Of a stretch of 64,000 nucleotides of DNA, positions 1-11,951 are shown piece after piece (the first letter of the stretch is position 1; each line of letters opens with the position of its first letter). The notes below the pieces were generated by a model that had not been told where the DNA came from, searched no databases, and was given only the letters and a program-made list of their open reading frames with translations. This stretch comes from Branchiostoma floridae. Lineage: Eukaryota; Chordata; Leptocardii; Amphioxiformes; Branchiostomatidae. The stretch lies in the NCBI RefSeq assembly GCF_000003815.2, contig NC_049996.1, positions 14,613,149 through 14,677,148 of the forward strand, written 5' to 3'. The translations under genes were made by a program, and so were the position numbers.

Positions 1-770
1 TCGTGGATCGGTGACTTCCATGGCCCTGGTGATGAAGTTTTCACTGAGTGGTCCTACGTGATTCCATGTTTTCACGCGATTCTACGGGTCTTTTTTTTCA
101 AATACCGTGGATTGGTGACTTCCATGGCCTTGGTGATGAAGTTTTCACTGAGTGGTCCTACGTGATTCCATGTTTTCACGCGATTCTACGGGTCTTTTTT
201 TTCAAATACCGTGGATTGGTGACTTCCATGGCCTTGGTGATGAACTTTTCACGGAATAGTCCTACGTGAGTCTACTCTACTACCGCCGTGGAAAAATAAC
301 TTCCATGGCCTTGGTACAGAAGCTTACCAGGCGATTCAAGTTATCACCTGAATGTACAAGTTTCTTCTTTTTTTTTCAATTATTGTGGATTGTTGACACC
401 CAAGGCCTTTGTGCTGAAGTTTTCACGGGCGATTCTAACACGATTCCACGTTTTTCAAATGCCATGAATTGTTGACTTCCCTTGTCTTCGTGCTAAAGTC
501 TTTAACTAGCAATCCCACGTTTTTACGCGATTCCACATTTTTTTTCCAAACGCCGTGGATTGATAACTGCCCTGGCCTTGGTGCTGAAGGTTTCCCTTAT
601 GTTGTTATCATCGTATTGTTGTGCCAATGCGTTGAATCGGACCTGAGTTTTGTCTGTGATTCTCACTTGTTCAGCGATCCACCGTAACGAAAACCAGGTT
701 ACAGACCGTGGGTTCACTTTTTCATGGCCACACTATTCACCAAAGAACGTGGATTGTTGACTTTCACGGC
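1..770. repeat. 104-bp tandem repeat, decaying rightwards
   Basis: Three nearly identical copies begin near positions 3, 107 and 211, each starting with GTGGAT(C/T)GGTGACTTCC and ending in a T-run before CAAATACCGTGG. Further copies near 288, 384, 461, 547 and 750 are increasingly diverged and of variable length. The left edge of the window cuts the array. Short open frames here repeat the same peptide and are products of the repeat, not genes. Confidence 0.9.
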
Positions 771-3392
771 TGCGGAATTGACTACGTTTATAGTGATGAA
801 CTCCACAGTGAATGGACGGAGTGACATTTTGTATTTTGGCAATGTCACAACAATATGTCACAACATTTTCGGTGAAGTTCAAAGAAGGTTTATATCTATA
901 CCTTTTAGCACAACTATAGGATAATAACAACACAGGGAAAACTTGAACGACCAACCATCGTGTTCGTTTGCTCCACTACAACGACAATTTGTCAACAAAG
1001 GAAATTCAACCGAGTCAAGTAGAACTGGCCAAGTATAGGTTGTTTGTATTTCCTTAACATTTCTGTCCTCAGCTATTGAATGCTTTACTTTAAGAATGAA
1101 AGTAGCAGTATAAGGCAGTTTGAAATGTTGAAATTACATATCAAAGGAGGCTTATAGTTTAAGATATGCTTCAAGCCCATTTATGTCAAAGTATAAGATA
1201 TGACAAATGGATTGTAGTATACTTTGATTTATATGACTGTGTTGTACAAGTTCACAACATGATTTTAGAATGAAAGAAGCCGCTTAGTTTGTCAATGACA
1301 TACGGGTCTCTTACTAAACGCCGCGAAGTCCTCGTAGCGCTATTTCTGTTTTTCACACCGCGAATGCTTCAGTGTGCGAACAACATAAGTGCGGATCATC
1401 ATGTTTCATTGTCTGCCGGTGCGTCAGAAGCCTGTGATTTTCTACAAGGGTCCACTCCACGTTCGGCCCCTGTCGTACTCTGATTACTCTCACACGGACT
1501 AGTGCCTGAATTGGCCACCCCGTCTCCTACTCAAGATGATCTGGCCAAAATGTCAAGAAGAAACGAAAAGACATAGCAGGCGAGACAAGAAGTTTAAGAA
1601 CCTGTTTGCAATTTTGTGGCCCCAATCTAAGACTCACTTTACCCCCCTTCGTTGTCAATTTCCACCAACAAACGTGAATAAAAGCGGGCATTTATTAGAC
1701 CAATGGTGAAACTATAATGCACGATACTGCTTTCCGGATTTCAAAGCTTCGCTGAAAGAAGCGTAATCTTTGATCCCGCTTAGATTTTTTCTGCGCTAAT
1801 GCCTTAAATCACAAGCTAAGCACCATGCCTCTAGCTAAGATACTCAAAAGGACCCTGTCGTCTGCTTCCTCGTGGGCTATCAAGGATGAAAGACTGTAGA
1901 AAGGGAAAAGCTGTGATCCAATTTTCTCAAAGCAAGCACCGGGCCACAGCGCTCCTGTTTTGTTTATCTTTTTGATGGACATCATCAAGAAGATATACTA
2001 GAGATCACCCACTCCCGTGCATTAACCACCTGATTCCTACTGGAGTCGGGTTACGGGGAGAGAAAAACCGGAGCGTACACTGATCCGTCTGCTGACACTA
2101 AGATGACACTAAGACCATCATCAGAAGGAAAACCTTGGAAATGCATACGTGAAATCTTCACTTAACGAAGGAAGCAACGGATGGACACAGATGCAAACAA
2201 CTTCCAGGCTAGGGGGTCGCTTTGCTTGCGTCAGAGGGACATTAGTGAGATCCGTTCCAAGAAAGTACAGCGGCTTTTTGAAAAACAAAAAGCATTAAGT
2301 GTGCCAAGGGACATCTGCGAAACGCATTTTCATAGGGCGAGATGCTTACAAAGCTCACCCAACTAGTTCACTGAAAATGTTGTTGAATGTCTCACAAATT
2401 CGCAACTGAATAAAACAAACAAGAATTAGAATCGTGAATGACGTGACTAAATTTACTTTTGTACCGAAGAAATGTAAAACAGCAAAATAAACTTGAAGAA
2501 AACACCAAACAGCAAAATACAATTGGAGAAAAACACAAAGCAGCCTAATTATTGGAGAAAACACCAAAGAAGTATCAAGTTAGTGTACTTTTCGTTGGGA
2601 AGCGCCCAAAGTTTTTCTTTGGTTGACAAAAACATTTCCCCATAGGTGAAAACATTTGCTTGATTGCGACAACAGGTTGTAGACGAGGCAAAATCACACG
2701 CTTGAACACGTCACCATGCTAATTACTAGAGGGGTGTCGGCAAACCAGCAAAACACTGTCAGAGCGCGCTGATCACATTAATTAGTGATGAAACCACGGA
2801 AGGCGGTGGTTTAATCCGGCATAATGGCGCATCACGACAGTCGGTACTTACCAAACAATAGCACACACGCAACTCCAACAACCCGCAAAACTACACCACA
2901 ATCCGGAACAAAATCGTCTCATCCTTTCCGGAATTCCGTTTGAGACAGATTAGACAGTATCCCCGCGTAGTCTTCTTTCCTAGTCCCGTTGTCCTTTATT
3001 TCTGCTTTATTGCTGGTAGCGTATCTGTAGATTAAGTCATCTAAGGTACCTCCAAGGAATTACAACTGTACCAAATCAGGCGTCAAATGATGTTTCCTTT
3101 GGTATTGAAAATTGTCCAACTGTAAAATGCCTCTCACTATTCTTATTTTAGGATTCTTTCTTTTTGTAAGGAATCTGGGATTCTCCAGAACAAATATATC
3201 TCACAGTATTGCACGAGAATATGTGATAAAAACTCAAATTTCTTGGAAAACCCCAAAGTAATAGTACTGGAATTCAACACAACAGTATACAAAACAAATA
3301 TCGTATCCATGATATTTTACAAAAGATTTTTACCCTTGATTAGAAAATTATAGAATGTCGCTTTTGTCATCGCACTTGGTAGGAATTTCATC
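771..3392. other. Mostly unique DNA, no clear gene
   Basis: No long frame, tRNA or recognisable transposon end is visible. The stretch is AT-rich, with a short purine-rich repeat of AAACACCAAA(C/G) words at about 2480-2570. The only frame with an interesting composition is at 1295-1483, listed separately. Confidence 0.5.
1295..1483 (+). CDS. Possible small secreted peptide or first exon
   Basis: A 62-codon frame starts at an ATG with a weak context. Its N-terminus looks like a signal peptide: a basic stretch (KRR), about ten hydrophobic residues (EVLVALFLFF), then a small-residue cleavage-like end (LQCA). The rest is short and low in structure, with no paired cysteines of a known peptide family. 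No promoter or poly(A) signal stands out nearby. It could equally be a chance frame; the signal-peptide likeness is the only support. Confidence 0.12.
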   Translation: MTYGSLTKRREVLVALFLFFTPRMLQCANNISADHHVSLSAGASEACDFLQGSTPRSAPVVL

Positions 3393-3570
3393 TCGATTTG
3401 GAAGCCGTTAATTCAAGCCTTTGATTTTGAAAACGGTAACTATTCCAGCTTTCATTTTAGAAACCGTTACACTTCCGATTTTAAATTTGAGCACATTAAC
3501 CGTCACAATTCGAATTTTGAATTTGAAAACCGTTACAAATCGAAGTTTTGAATGTAGGAACCGTTACAAC
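3393..3570. repeat. Short degenerate repeat around GAAAACCGTTAC
   Basis: The word GAAAACCGTTAC or a close variant recurs at about 3428, 3459, 3490, 3525 and 3556, spaced 31-35 bases and separated by TTTTGAATTTT-like DNA. This is a small AT-rich minisatellite with roughly five units. Confidence 0.65.
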
Positions 3571-4559
3571 AATGTTTGAAAGCCAGACAAAGCCGTTCTG
3601 TCGCGTGGCTTCAATTGTCTTAATGAAAAACGACAGCCGACAAACGCAAAGCGCTTGTTTGATTTCCCAGATTGCATTAATTAGAAACAGGGAACAATGG
3701 CGGCACGGAAAATATAATGATGAATTAAGTTAAGTGGTTTGGTGTTGGTAGAACACTTGCGCAGCGACAAGACGGAACAATCGCGGCATTCAGGTGTCCT
3801 TTACGATTTCCGTAGAGTTTCACACATCCCCGTGCGTGGCTCGTTTCAACATTTCTGTACAACTCGATTCATCCTTCAACAAGATTCGTTCTTCAACACT
3901 TACACATCTGATCTCAAAGTAGTCAGTATTGTACCTGCCTCTATTTTATACCCTGAGAAAAAATCACACACTGTTATGTCAATATTAGGTTACCATTATA
4001 TATTCTTGATTCGACATAGACTCGAGTCGTAAGGATGATATACTTTCAATAATAGTTGGAAGAGTGAGCATTTTTTTTTTCAGTTTTGTGCAACTGAAAT
4101 TCTAGAAGCGTTCCTGTGAGTGATTGACATATGTTCAAACGTAATGCGAACGCGTACGAATCTCAAATGTGGGTTACTTCCCCCCCTCTGACTGTGTTCC
4201 GAACCCACAGTGCGACTGTGGCATTTTCCTGCATAGGTGCCTTATATACTCTAAAGGTTACGGATTCCACTGTCATGTATTTAAAACTCAAACAGTAGAA
4301 TATTTGTCTCTGTATGTTAAGGAAGAATCGCTTTGGCAAGACCGTTGTGGAAATTGTGGTGCGCCGACATTCCGTGAGTGTCATTCTCTGTTATTTGATA
4401 CTTCAGAAATGCGTTAGAAATAGATATATTTGTGTAGGCATTTAATATGACGTTACACAGGTTAGATTAAGGGAATTGTATTCGGTTCTGTTTTGAACGG
4501 GCGGTATGCTTTAACCATTAGTCCTGTCCTTGGTACTAGTTCGGCATCTGTGGTAGCGC

Positions 4560-5010
4560 TCTGGCGGTTTTGTCGGCCTAACGCGCACACAATGCAATGT
4601 GTTTTCCGTCTGGGGGAATAGCGTTAGAACAAATTAGCAAGGAAGAGTTTTCTGACAACGCGGACAAAAAGGCCGCTTCTTCTGCGCGCAAGGTGTTGAG
4701 CGGACAATGCGGCGGACCGCGTGCGATTTACCGATACGGCTATCGGGGCCGGCCACGGGCCCGCACGCACACCCCTCCCGCTAACGACGAGACGAATGGG
4801 CCCCCTGAGAATCGGGAAACCCGGCTTGCTGAATGCCCGAGCCGTTCTCCGAGCATATCGGGAACAAACTCACCGGAGCGAGTCCTGTCAAATCAAACTT
4901 GTCTCACCATATGTTGTGGCGAAGTGTGCGGAAATTGTCGGTTTGAGGCAGACAAGACAGAGAGGGCGAGAAAGAAAAAAATCGCATTTTCTCTTTGCTA
5001 GTACAAATGA
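4560..5010. other. GC- and CpG-rich block
   Basis: The DNA here is much richer in G+C and in CG dinucleotides than its flanks (for example GGGGCCGGCCACGGGCCCGC near 4745). Two overlapping frames of 119-134 codons on the plus strand stay open through it, which is expected in CpG-rich DNA and is not by itself evidence of coding. It could be a promoter-type CpG island, a conserved noncoding element or a chance compositional peak. Confidence 0.4.
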
Positions 5011-7379
5011 TTGCTTACGGGATTGCTGCTTTGCTACATTTCTGCGAAGTTTTCTGTTCTGTACCTTTGCAGATTTTTGATATACATAAAATACAGTATG
5101 ACTGGTGTATCTACTGGTTAATTTTGTGTCGCTAATGACAACACAAGCGCACGGCCTCTTGCATGGGGACTGGGCGGTTCTAGAATCGAATTGGTGGCGG
5201 CGGGCCCAGAAAAGGCGGGGACGGGGGACGCACCTGAGGTTAAAATTGTTTTAAATACGAACTGAATCGACGGCTCACTATTAACACCAATATTATTTCA
5301 CGTGTAACCTCTATGAATACATTTTTGATTTGGGCGGCATAGCACCGGACCGAATGATATTCCCGTGCTCTTTCAGCCAACAGAATCGTCAAATCACAGC
5401 TCCGACTAAGAAAAATTCCACGCCGAGATGCAATTTTTTCCTTAATCTTACAACTTATTCTTTAAGAAAAAAAAACATGTACGCTGTATTTTCTGCTAAA
5501 ATGGCAAGAAGGAATATCTGTACGTACAATTTGAGGACAAACAATGCTGGACCACAGTTGTACATGTACCGTTCAATTCTATGCATATATATATTTGTTC
5601 GACTTGGTACACTGTATATATCTACTCATATAGACTGCAATAGCGCTCAAAAATGTCCACAATTCGGTCTGAAACAAGTTGGAAAGAAATATCTAATAGC
5701 ACAAATATGGTATGTACTTTTTTTCCACGTAAAATAGGTTACAGCAAGACAGGGAACGTGCAATATTTGTGGTAGCGATCATAAAAGCTGTTCACGTCTG
5801 TCGCAAAACGCTCGCTAAGTCCCGTCATAATCTTTCCTCCTTTCATCTGGAGATTCCTAATCCCGTCAAGAGCGTTCTGGTCGCCATGGAAGAGATCTGG
5901 GAGACATTTGTAAACAGATCTTTCGCTTTAAAGGCTTTGGTGGGTTAGTTTTAATCGGGAGGAACAGCCTGGGAAGCGGCGAGGCTCCCCCGGCGGGAAA
6001 ATGCGGATGCAGCCACGGCCACAGCGCTGCAAGCGTCGGCAGGGCTATCTTTGGCAATTAGTTCTAGTTTCTGAACGTATACATGAATATATCAGCATTG
6101 TGTGCAGAAATTCAGCCCTCTTTATAAACAGACGTTGTTGCTATAGTTCCTGCTTTGCACATAGGAGTCAATTTTGGCGATTCTTGGTGGTAGAAATTAA
6201 GAGAACGTTAACGTTAAGTCACCATTGTTTCGCGACACTGTTAAGATTAGCACGAGCGGTGTTTTGTTCAGGCAATGCTGTAGGCTCTTTCTCACCGAGA
6301 AAAGAAACCGCCTCGGGATATTTAAGGCTAAACTATATAGAGAGTTTCCAATTTGTACGGTTGGCTATTCACACGATCACAATGCAATTTTTCTAAGTGT
6401 CCGAAAAGGACGAATTCGGCGTAATAGAGACAAAAACGGCAAGAAATGGGAAACGACAAGCTACAACTACGGTGTATTGAGCGGCGGTAAAATCTTCATG
6501 AAACAATTTGGGGGTAATATTCCACGTCTAACACCCGCCCCGGGCGCTTCTGCCAGCCAAATCTCGCTACTAATCCAAAGAGAACGGTCGCGAACGGAAT
6601 ATCAACGAAGGAGGTTGGTTCTAGAGCCGGGGAGAGAGACAGACATTGCCGTGGGAACATTTCGGCCGCTTCAGATTGAGTCTTCGCCGACGAAATCTAA
6701 GGAAGTCGCCGCGGACTGCTTGGAGGTGGCGAAACTACACACCCGTACGTCTTGCGGCACCTTAGCTGAAGAATTGAGGAAAGCTTCGCTTCGGGAATAG
6801 CGCATGGTTTAGACTGAACGTTACTTTGTACGGATATCCAAGCGGAGAAAGTAAAACAATTTTATCTCTGGCGCTAAGAAATATCAAGAATTGGAGAAAA
6901 CTTCTCCTCCCGCTCGCCCAGTAGAAAGAAAGAATACTACTGAACGCGGATTTGTCTAATTGTAAAAAGAGTATCAACCCAATTGACAATAAATCCGAGC
7001 TGTGTAAACGGTATACATCATCACATTGTACGTTCCGTACAGTTTTGACGGCACCAATGAAAATGCACATAAATTTCCATACATCCAAAACAAAGCGCGA
7101 AAGATTCCGTAAATACCAACGAACACACTCTATATGCGCGGCATATGCCGTGCTCTAAGTGGAAGAGAAAGACGCAGAGAGAGAAGAAAAAAAGGGCGCC
7201 CGGGTTGAATAAAAGCATTCGGGTACGTACCATCCAACTCAGAAGCGAAGGCGAAATACTTAAAGAACTCCACCTTGGTCCACACTCGTCCAACACCTCT
7301 CACAGAACGGAGCTACCGCCACATGTCCGGTCAGCGCGAATTCCAGTCGCACACTAAAACTGCGATCTATGGAACAGAT

Positions 7380-8330
7380 CATGCAATTATCCATTGCATT
7401 ATATGATCATGCCTGTGTCCATATTTCTATTATGCCCGCCATAAAACTGATATTAACCCATGCAAATCATGGCGAGGGGTGGGGGAGGAATAATACACAC
7501 TCCGGACTGGTTAATTGAAGATAGGTACTGACGTGTGCTATAAATATTTTAGGCCCCTCCATTTAATTTTCTCCAATAAGGGGAGGAAGCGCTCTGAGTG
7601 GTAGGAAGTTAATTACTTTGCGGGGAAGAAGCAATCAGGCCTGCTGATTGGATGTCACGACATGGTGGGGGTTCTATCTTGTCCTCGTCCGCCGGACGAC
7701 AAAACCGGCGCCGTTAGAACCCAAACTTTCGCGCGAACCACGTAGGGTGGGGAGGACCGAGAAACAAGCCATGGGGTTCGTTTAGAAGCGTACGTGTGCG
7801 CGCGTGCGGGCGTTCGCGTTCTAAGCCTCATCGCACGTGCATGGGCGCTAACTAACTGTACACGTCCCGCAAAATAAAACAAGTCGTCAACCATCCGCAA
7901 ACAATACATTGTCATCATAAACAGATAAATATCTAATGCCGAATCCCCCCTCGGGAGCGCGCGCATTCATCCAGCGAACAAAAGCTCTTGCCTGGAGCGA
8001 CGTGTCTCTCCCCGTCTTCTAATTCCATTAGGAAATTGATCTATAAAACGACAATTATTTATACGCTATATTGCTAATTAGATGAGTTTATTAATATTAG
8101 ATGAGCCCACAATTGTCTGTGAAGTGTGTACTCGGATGGGATTGGGCTATAAATCACAGCGACAAGGTGGGGACACTTTCTCAACTTCTCGCTTTCCTAC
8201 AAACGTAATTTCAACAAACTTCTAAGGTAGCTGAAACACGTCAATTAAACTGCTACATAATGCACCCTGGGTACAACGATAATAAATTAAGTTTGACAAA
8301 ACCTTTTACCTACGTTACTTTCTGATTTCT
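7380..8330. promoter_or_regulatory. Candidate enhancer-like noncoding block
   Basis: This block is free of repeats and dense in transcription-factor-like words: a perfect octamer ATGCAAAT at 7460-7467, several ATTA/TAAT homeodomain cores (for example TTAATTA near 7511 and 7609, CTAATTAG near 8072), and TATA-like words at about 7541 and 8147. A CpG-rich segment lies in the middle (7660-7850). Cross-species conservation would be needed to call it an enhancer; the evidence is only motif density and uniqueness. Confidence 0.25.
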
Positions 8331-8388
8331 ACATTTCAATCGGAAAATCTATTTCAACTTATTCTACTTTTGCGGAGTCGAGATTTGA

Positions 8389-8560
8389 TAGTCTCCAAGC
8401 AGACCCTACGATGCCATAAGATAGTATCAAAGCTTGCCAAGGAGTATAGCCGGCCAACGGGAGTCAAACGGTCATATTCACACAACTAGGCCGGCTTCAC
8501 TCCTCTGCCAGCTTTTGATGCTATCTTATGCTAGCTACCGTAGGATCTGCTTGGAGACTA
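8389..8560. mobile_element. Hairpin MITE, TAGTCTCCAAGCAGAC family
   Basis: A 172-bp element whose left arm (8389-8455) and right arm (8489-8560) are inverted copies of about 67-72 bp, giving a long hairpin with a spacer of about 33 bp. Ends read TAGTCTCCAAGCAGAC and the complement GTCTGCTTGGAGACTA-like. It is nonautonomous with no coding capacity. Related copies lie at 14033, 14209 and 24224. Confidence 0.9.
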
Positions 8561-9181
8561 GAGATTCGACGCATCAACTTTTCGGTAGGTGGAGGATCTT
8601 CTGTAGATCGTGTTTTTGAGCGGGTCCCCGTCCTGTCGTGTGTTTTGTCGTGCTGGATGGTTACCATGCAAGTCGCGAGGACGGAACGACGGAACGCATT
8701 TCCTAGGGAGTGATTTAGCGCGGACCCGGGGCAGGAAACATCCGCCGCGCGGTGAGATAGATAGTCGCTATCCCCGCAACCGTGTCCGCCGAAATTTAGA
8801 AATATTGGCGGCGCCTCGGACCGTGTCGGGAAAAATTTGAAATATCGGAGGCGGCCGTAATGCGTGTCCAAAAACTTTACAAGTTGACATCGGCGTCACG
8901 GGGACTGGTCGCCATCGATACCATTCATTCTGCGTAATGGCCGCTCGGAGCTCGTTTTATCGGGCCTCGCGCGAGCCGTCCGACCGATAATGGAGTCATA
9001 AAGGACATCAGGGGACTGTGGAAGCGTGTCGCGCTCATGCTGAAGCCGTCACCGCGCGGTGTATACCCTTGTCAGTGCCAGCATCAGCCCCAATCTCATC
9101 CGGCGGCGATAGATGGGGGTCAGGACGAGGAATTGCCCCCGAGTTTCTGCCGCAGACAAAGTTTTGCTAGCTCCGTGGGGA
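8561..9181. other. CpG-rich unique block between MITE and minisatellite
   Basis: The sequence is unusually rich in CG dinucleotides (CCGCCGCGCGG near 8740, GCGCGAGCCGTCCGACCG near 8970) and contains TCATAAA near 8997. Short frames on both strands are open because of composition. No gene is recognised. It is a plausible conserved noncoding or promoter-type element. Confidence 0.3.
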
Positions 9182-10262
9182 TGGTGATAATTGGAAAACT
9201 TATGTGGGGACAAATGAGACGAGAAGAGAGGGGAGGAGCTTTTGGAAAGTTGGAAAGTTTGTAAACTAGCGACAAATTGGAAAAGTTACGACTTTTGTGG
9301 GGACAAATGAGAGGGTAGTTGCTTTAGAAAGTTTGCTAGCGACGCATACAGCAGAAATTGGACGAGAAGAGAGGGGAGGAGCTTTTGGAAAGTTGGAAAG
9401 TTTGTAAACTAGCGACACATACAGCAAAATTGGAAAAGTTACGACTTTTGTGGGGACAATTGAGAGGGTAGTTGCTTTAGAAAGTTTGTAAACTAGCGAC
9501 GCATACAGCAGAAATTGGAAAACTTATGTGGGGACAATTGGGACGAGAAGAGAGGGAGGAGCTTTTGGAAAGTTTGTAAAATTGGGAAACTTATGTCGGG
9601 ACGAATGAGACGAGAAGACGAGAGGAGGAGCTTTGGAAAGTTTCTAAAATTGGAAAACTTATGTCGGGACAAATGAGAGGGGAGTTGCTCGGAAAGTTTG
9701 TAAAGTAGCGACACATACAGCAGAAATTGGAAAACTTATGTGGGGACAATTGAGACGAGAAGAAAGGGGAAGAGCTGTTGGAAAGTTTGTAAAATTGGAA
9801 AACTTATGTCGGGACAAATGAGACAAGAAGAGAGGAGGAGGAGCTTTTGGAAGTTTGTAAAATTGGAAAACTTACGTCGGGACAAATGAGACAAGAAGAC
9901 GAGAGGAGCTCGAGGAGCTTTGGAAAGTTTGTAAAATTGGAAAACTTATGTCGGGACAAATGAGAGGGGAGTTACTCGGAAAGTTTGTAAACTAGCGACA
10001 CATACAGCAGAAATTGGAAAACTTACGTGGGAACAATTGAGACGAGAAGAGAAGGTAGGAGCTTTTGGAAAGTTTGTAAAATTGGGAAACTTATATCGGC
10101 ACAAATGAGACAAGAAGAGATCGAGGGGAATTGTTTTTGGAAAGTATGTAAACTAGCTACACATACAGCAAAGTTGGAAAACTTATGTCGGGACAAATGA
10201 GACGAGAAGAGAGGGGAGGAACTTTTGGAAAGTTTGTAAACTAGCGACACATACAGCAAAGT
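9182..10262. repeat. 1.1-kb minisatellite, unit about 85-95 bp
   Basis: About a dozen irregular units combine four modules: AATTGGAAAACTTATGTGGG, GACAAATGAGACGAGAAGAG, GAGGAGCTTTTGGAAAG and TTGTAAACTAGCGACACATA. Modules are sometimes dropped or reordered, so unit length varies. The top strand is strongly purine-rich. Minus-strand frames across it are repeat artefacts. Confidence 0.92.
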
Positions 10263-10331
10263 TTCACTATTGGCTAACTACGAAACGTCCTTTTTCCTTC
10301 TTTGCAATTTCTTTGCCATGTTTTGTATCAA

Positions 10332-10500
10332 AATAATAAAAGCTTAGTAAGATTTAACTGGCCTAAAAGTGAACTGACCGGCCGGCGGATAGCTGGATAG
10401 ACTGCAAAAAACTGACTAAGATCCCGTGGCAACTTATTTGTCCCTATTTGGCCAAATTCTTCTCTTTTGTCATCCAGCTGACACTTTTGCTTGGAGACGA
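10332..10500. mobile_element. Dispersed element copy A
   Basis: This block contains AGTGAACTGACCGGCCGG, GATAGCTGGATAGACTGCAA, ACTTATTTGTCCCTATTTGG and CATCCAGCTGACAC, ending CTTGGAGACGA. The same order of blocks recurs at about 35590-35775, 35805-35985 and 47545-47740. It is therefore an interspersed repeat, probably a nonautonomous DNA transposon, since its ends resemble AGTAGTCTC/GAGACTACT inverted repeats in better copies. Confidence 0.8.
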
Positions 10501-11618
10501 GAATGTTACAGTCACTAGAGTTTGGCTCTTCTAACTTGTACAACATTACGATGGATGGGAAGGCGGCATCCCACCACTTCTGTGGGTGCTCACGCCAGCC
10601 GTTTGGGACGTGGCGACAGACCAGACGAAGCGTACGGCGGCACGAGTGGTTGCGTTCGGTAACGATGTGAAATCACCATGGTAATAACGCACGACAGGTA
10701 TCGTCCGGGAACTCGTGATTCTCCCAGCGATTTTCGCGCGATAATTGACCGGAAACTCCGCTCGTTTAGAGTGCTGAGGGACACGGCAAACTTTCCAAAG
10801 GATTTTCTTTATTCATTTGTCTTTTATTTTTTTGTGCGTCGCGAGAGAATGAAGTTCCAAGGTGCTGGTTTAGCGTATTTGTGCGGCTGTCAAAGAGAAT
10901 CCTAATGGGGCAGTGTTTGGGGAACTTTGGGTGGAACAAATCTCAAACGAATTACAGTTTTTAAAGATATTTCATCATTCTCAAAGGGGGAAACCCTGCC
11001 ACTACAGTTCTAAAGAGGAGAGTCTTGAAAAACTCTTTTTGATCATACGAAGCACGTAAGGTACGGATAACATTCCCTTTCGTGTATTTCTATTAACTAA
11101 TACTCTTCAATGTCGTTCATAAAACAAAGGTACACACAAAAAAGGCCTAAGACTACGTTATCGAGGTTCCTTGCTCACAAGAACGCCTCCGTGCGCGCGT
11201 GGCGGTACTGCAACTCCGGGAAACCTTCGACGTCCAAGTTGACGACAATCGTTCACAAGACATAAAGGGGAACTACGATGTAACTTAACGGGAAAAAAAA
11301 AGATTATGGTGCGCGCCCCTTCCACGTGCGTGCGTAGGTGTATAATGAACCGGATGCCCAGATCTGTACGTACGGTTACCTTTACTTCTGACGTGGTGTT
11401 GCGAGATAAGTGCGAACAGTCTAAGACTCGCTCCGGGCGTTTTTCCTCTCTGACGCCTAAAAGTGCGCTAATTCCTCGTCTCACGTTGCATAGCAACCGC
11501 TCTTTGTCACCTAGCAACCATCATCCAATACGATTTTGTCTGTAGGAGGACGGTGAGGTAAAAAAAAGTTTGGCGGCGATACAAGATAACCAAGGTTTTC
11601 CTGACATGCGATCTACGG
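10501..11618. other. Unique DNA carrying an X-box pair
   Basis: No gene recognised. Several 60-120 codon frames occur on both strands around 10590-11545 but show no known domain. The notable content is the paired X-box motif and CCAAT word at 11485-11530, listed separately. Confidence 0.4.
11485..11530. promoter_or_regulatory. Two RFX-type X-boxes 21 bp apart plus CCAAT
   Basis: The first X-box-like site, GTTGCATAGCAAC, is at 11485-11497. The second, GTCACCTAGCAAC, is at 11506-11518 and fits the consensus GTNRCC-N-RGYAAC exactly. Their starts are 21 bp apart, about two helical turns, so two factors could sit on the same face. A CCAAT word follows at 11525-11529. RFX factors bind X-boxes and drive ciliary genes in animals; X plus CCAAT is also the layout of vertebrate MHC class II promoters. 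The target gene is not visible. Confidence 0.45.
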
Positions 11619-11951
11619 TTAAGCTAAGGGCACAACCCGCCGTACGTGCAATTTGTGCGTACGTTTTTTTTTTTGTTTTTTTTTTTTTTGAGACCATGTC
11701 CGCTACGTTTTTCTGAAAACGTTCAGGCTATACAAGGCAGGCGCGTCGCCCGCACTGGCACGTACGGGGGGCGAATCCGCAGCCTGATGGTACACAAAGT
11801 TTTGCCTGCACGTTAAGTTCTACGGCTTGTCTGCGTGCTCCAAAATCCGTCGGATTCCCTACGAGTTCGTACGGAGGCGGTACTTACCACTTACGGATAA
11901 CAAAAGATTGCCGACGTTTTGGCACGTAGACGGGTTGTGCCCTTAGCTTAA
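11619..11951. mobile_element. TTAA-flanked MITE with about 30-bp inverted ends
   Basis: A 325-bp element (11623-11947) lies between two TTAA tetramers (11619-11622 and 11948-11951). Its ends read GCTAAGGGCACAACCCG and the complement CGGGTTGTGCCCTTAGC, then continue with imperfect pairing to CCGTACGTGC. TTAA target duplication is characteristic of the piggyBac and Kolobok superfamilies. There is no transposase, so it is nonautonomous. A T-rich run sits inside at about 11665-11690. Confidence 0.88.

Larger units (their letters stand above)
3571..8388. other. Low-repeat region without a recognised gene
   Basis: This 4.8-kb stretch lacks tandem repeats and MITEs. It contains a GC-rich block (4560-5010) and an ATTA-rich block (7380-8330), both listed separately. 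It also holds the longest gap-free open frame of the window, 6225-6800 (191 codons, plus strand). That product is basic, has no signal peptide, membrane segment or domain I recognise, and its first half is AT-rich while its second half is GC-rich. Without splice or homology evidence I do not call it a gene. Confidence 0.4.

Noticed and set aside
4597-5080. Overlapping 134- and 119-codon frames as genes
   Set aside because: Both are open because of CpG-rich, stop-poor composition; neither shows a domain or a believable start.
6225-6800. 191-codon open frame as a gene
   Set aside because: No domain, no splice or promoter support and a composition change half-way. A frame of this size is possible by chance in 64 kb with GC-rich patches.
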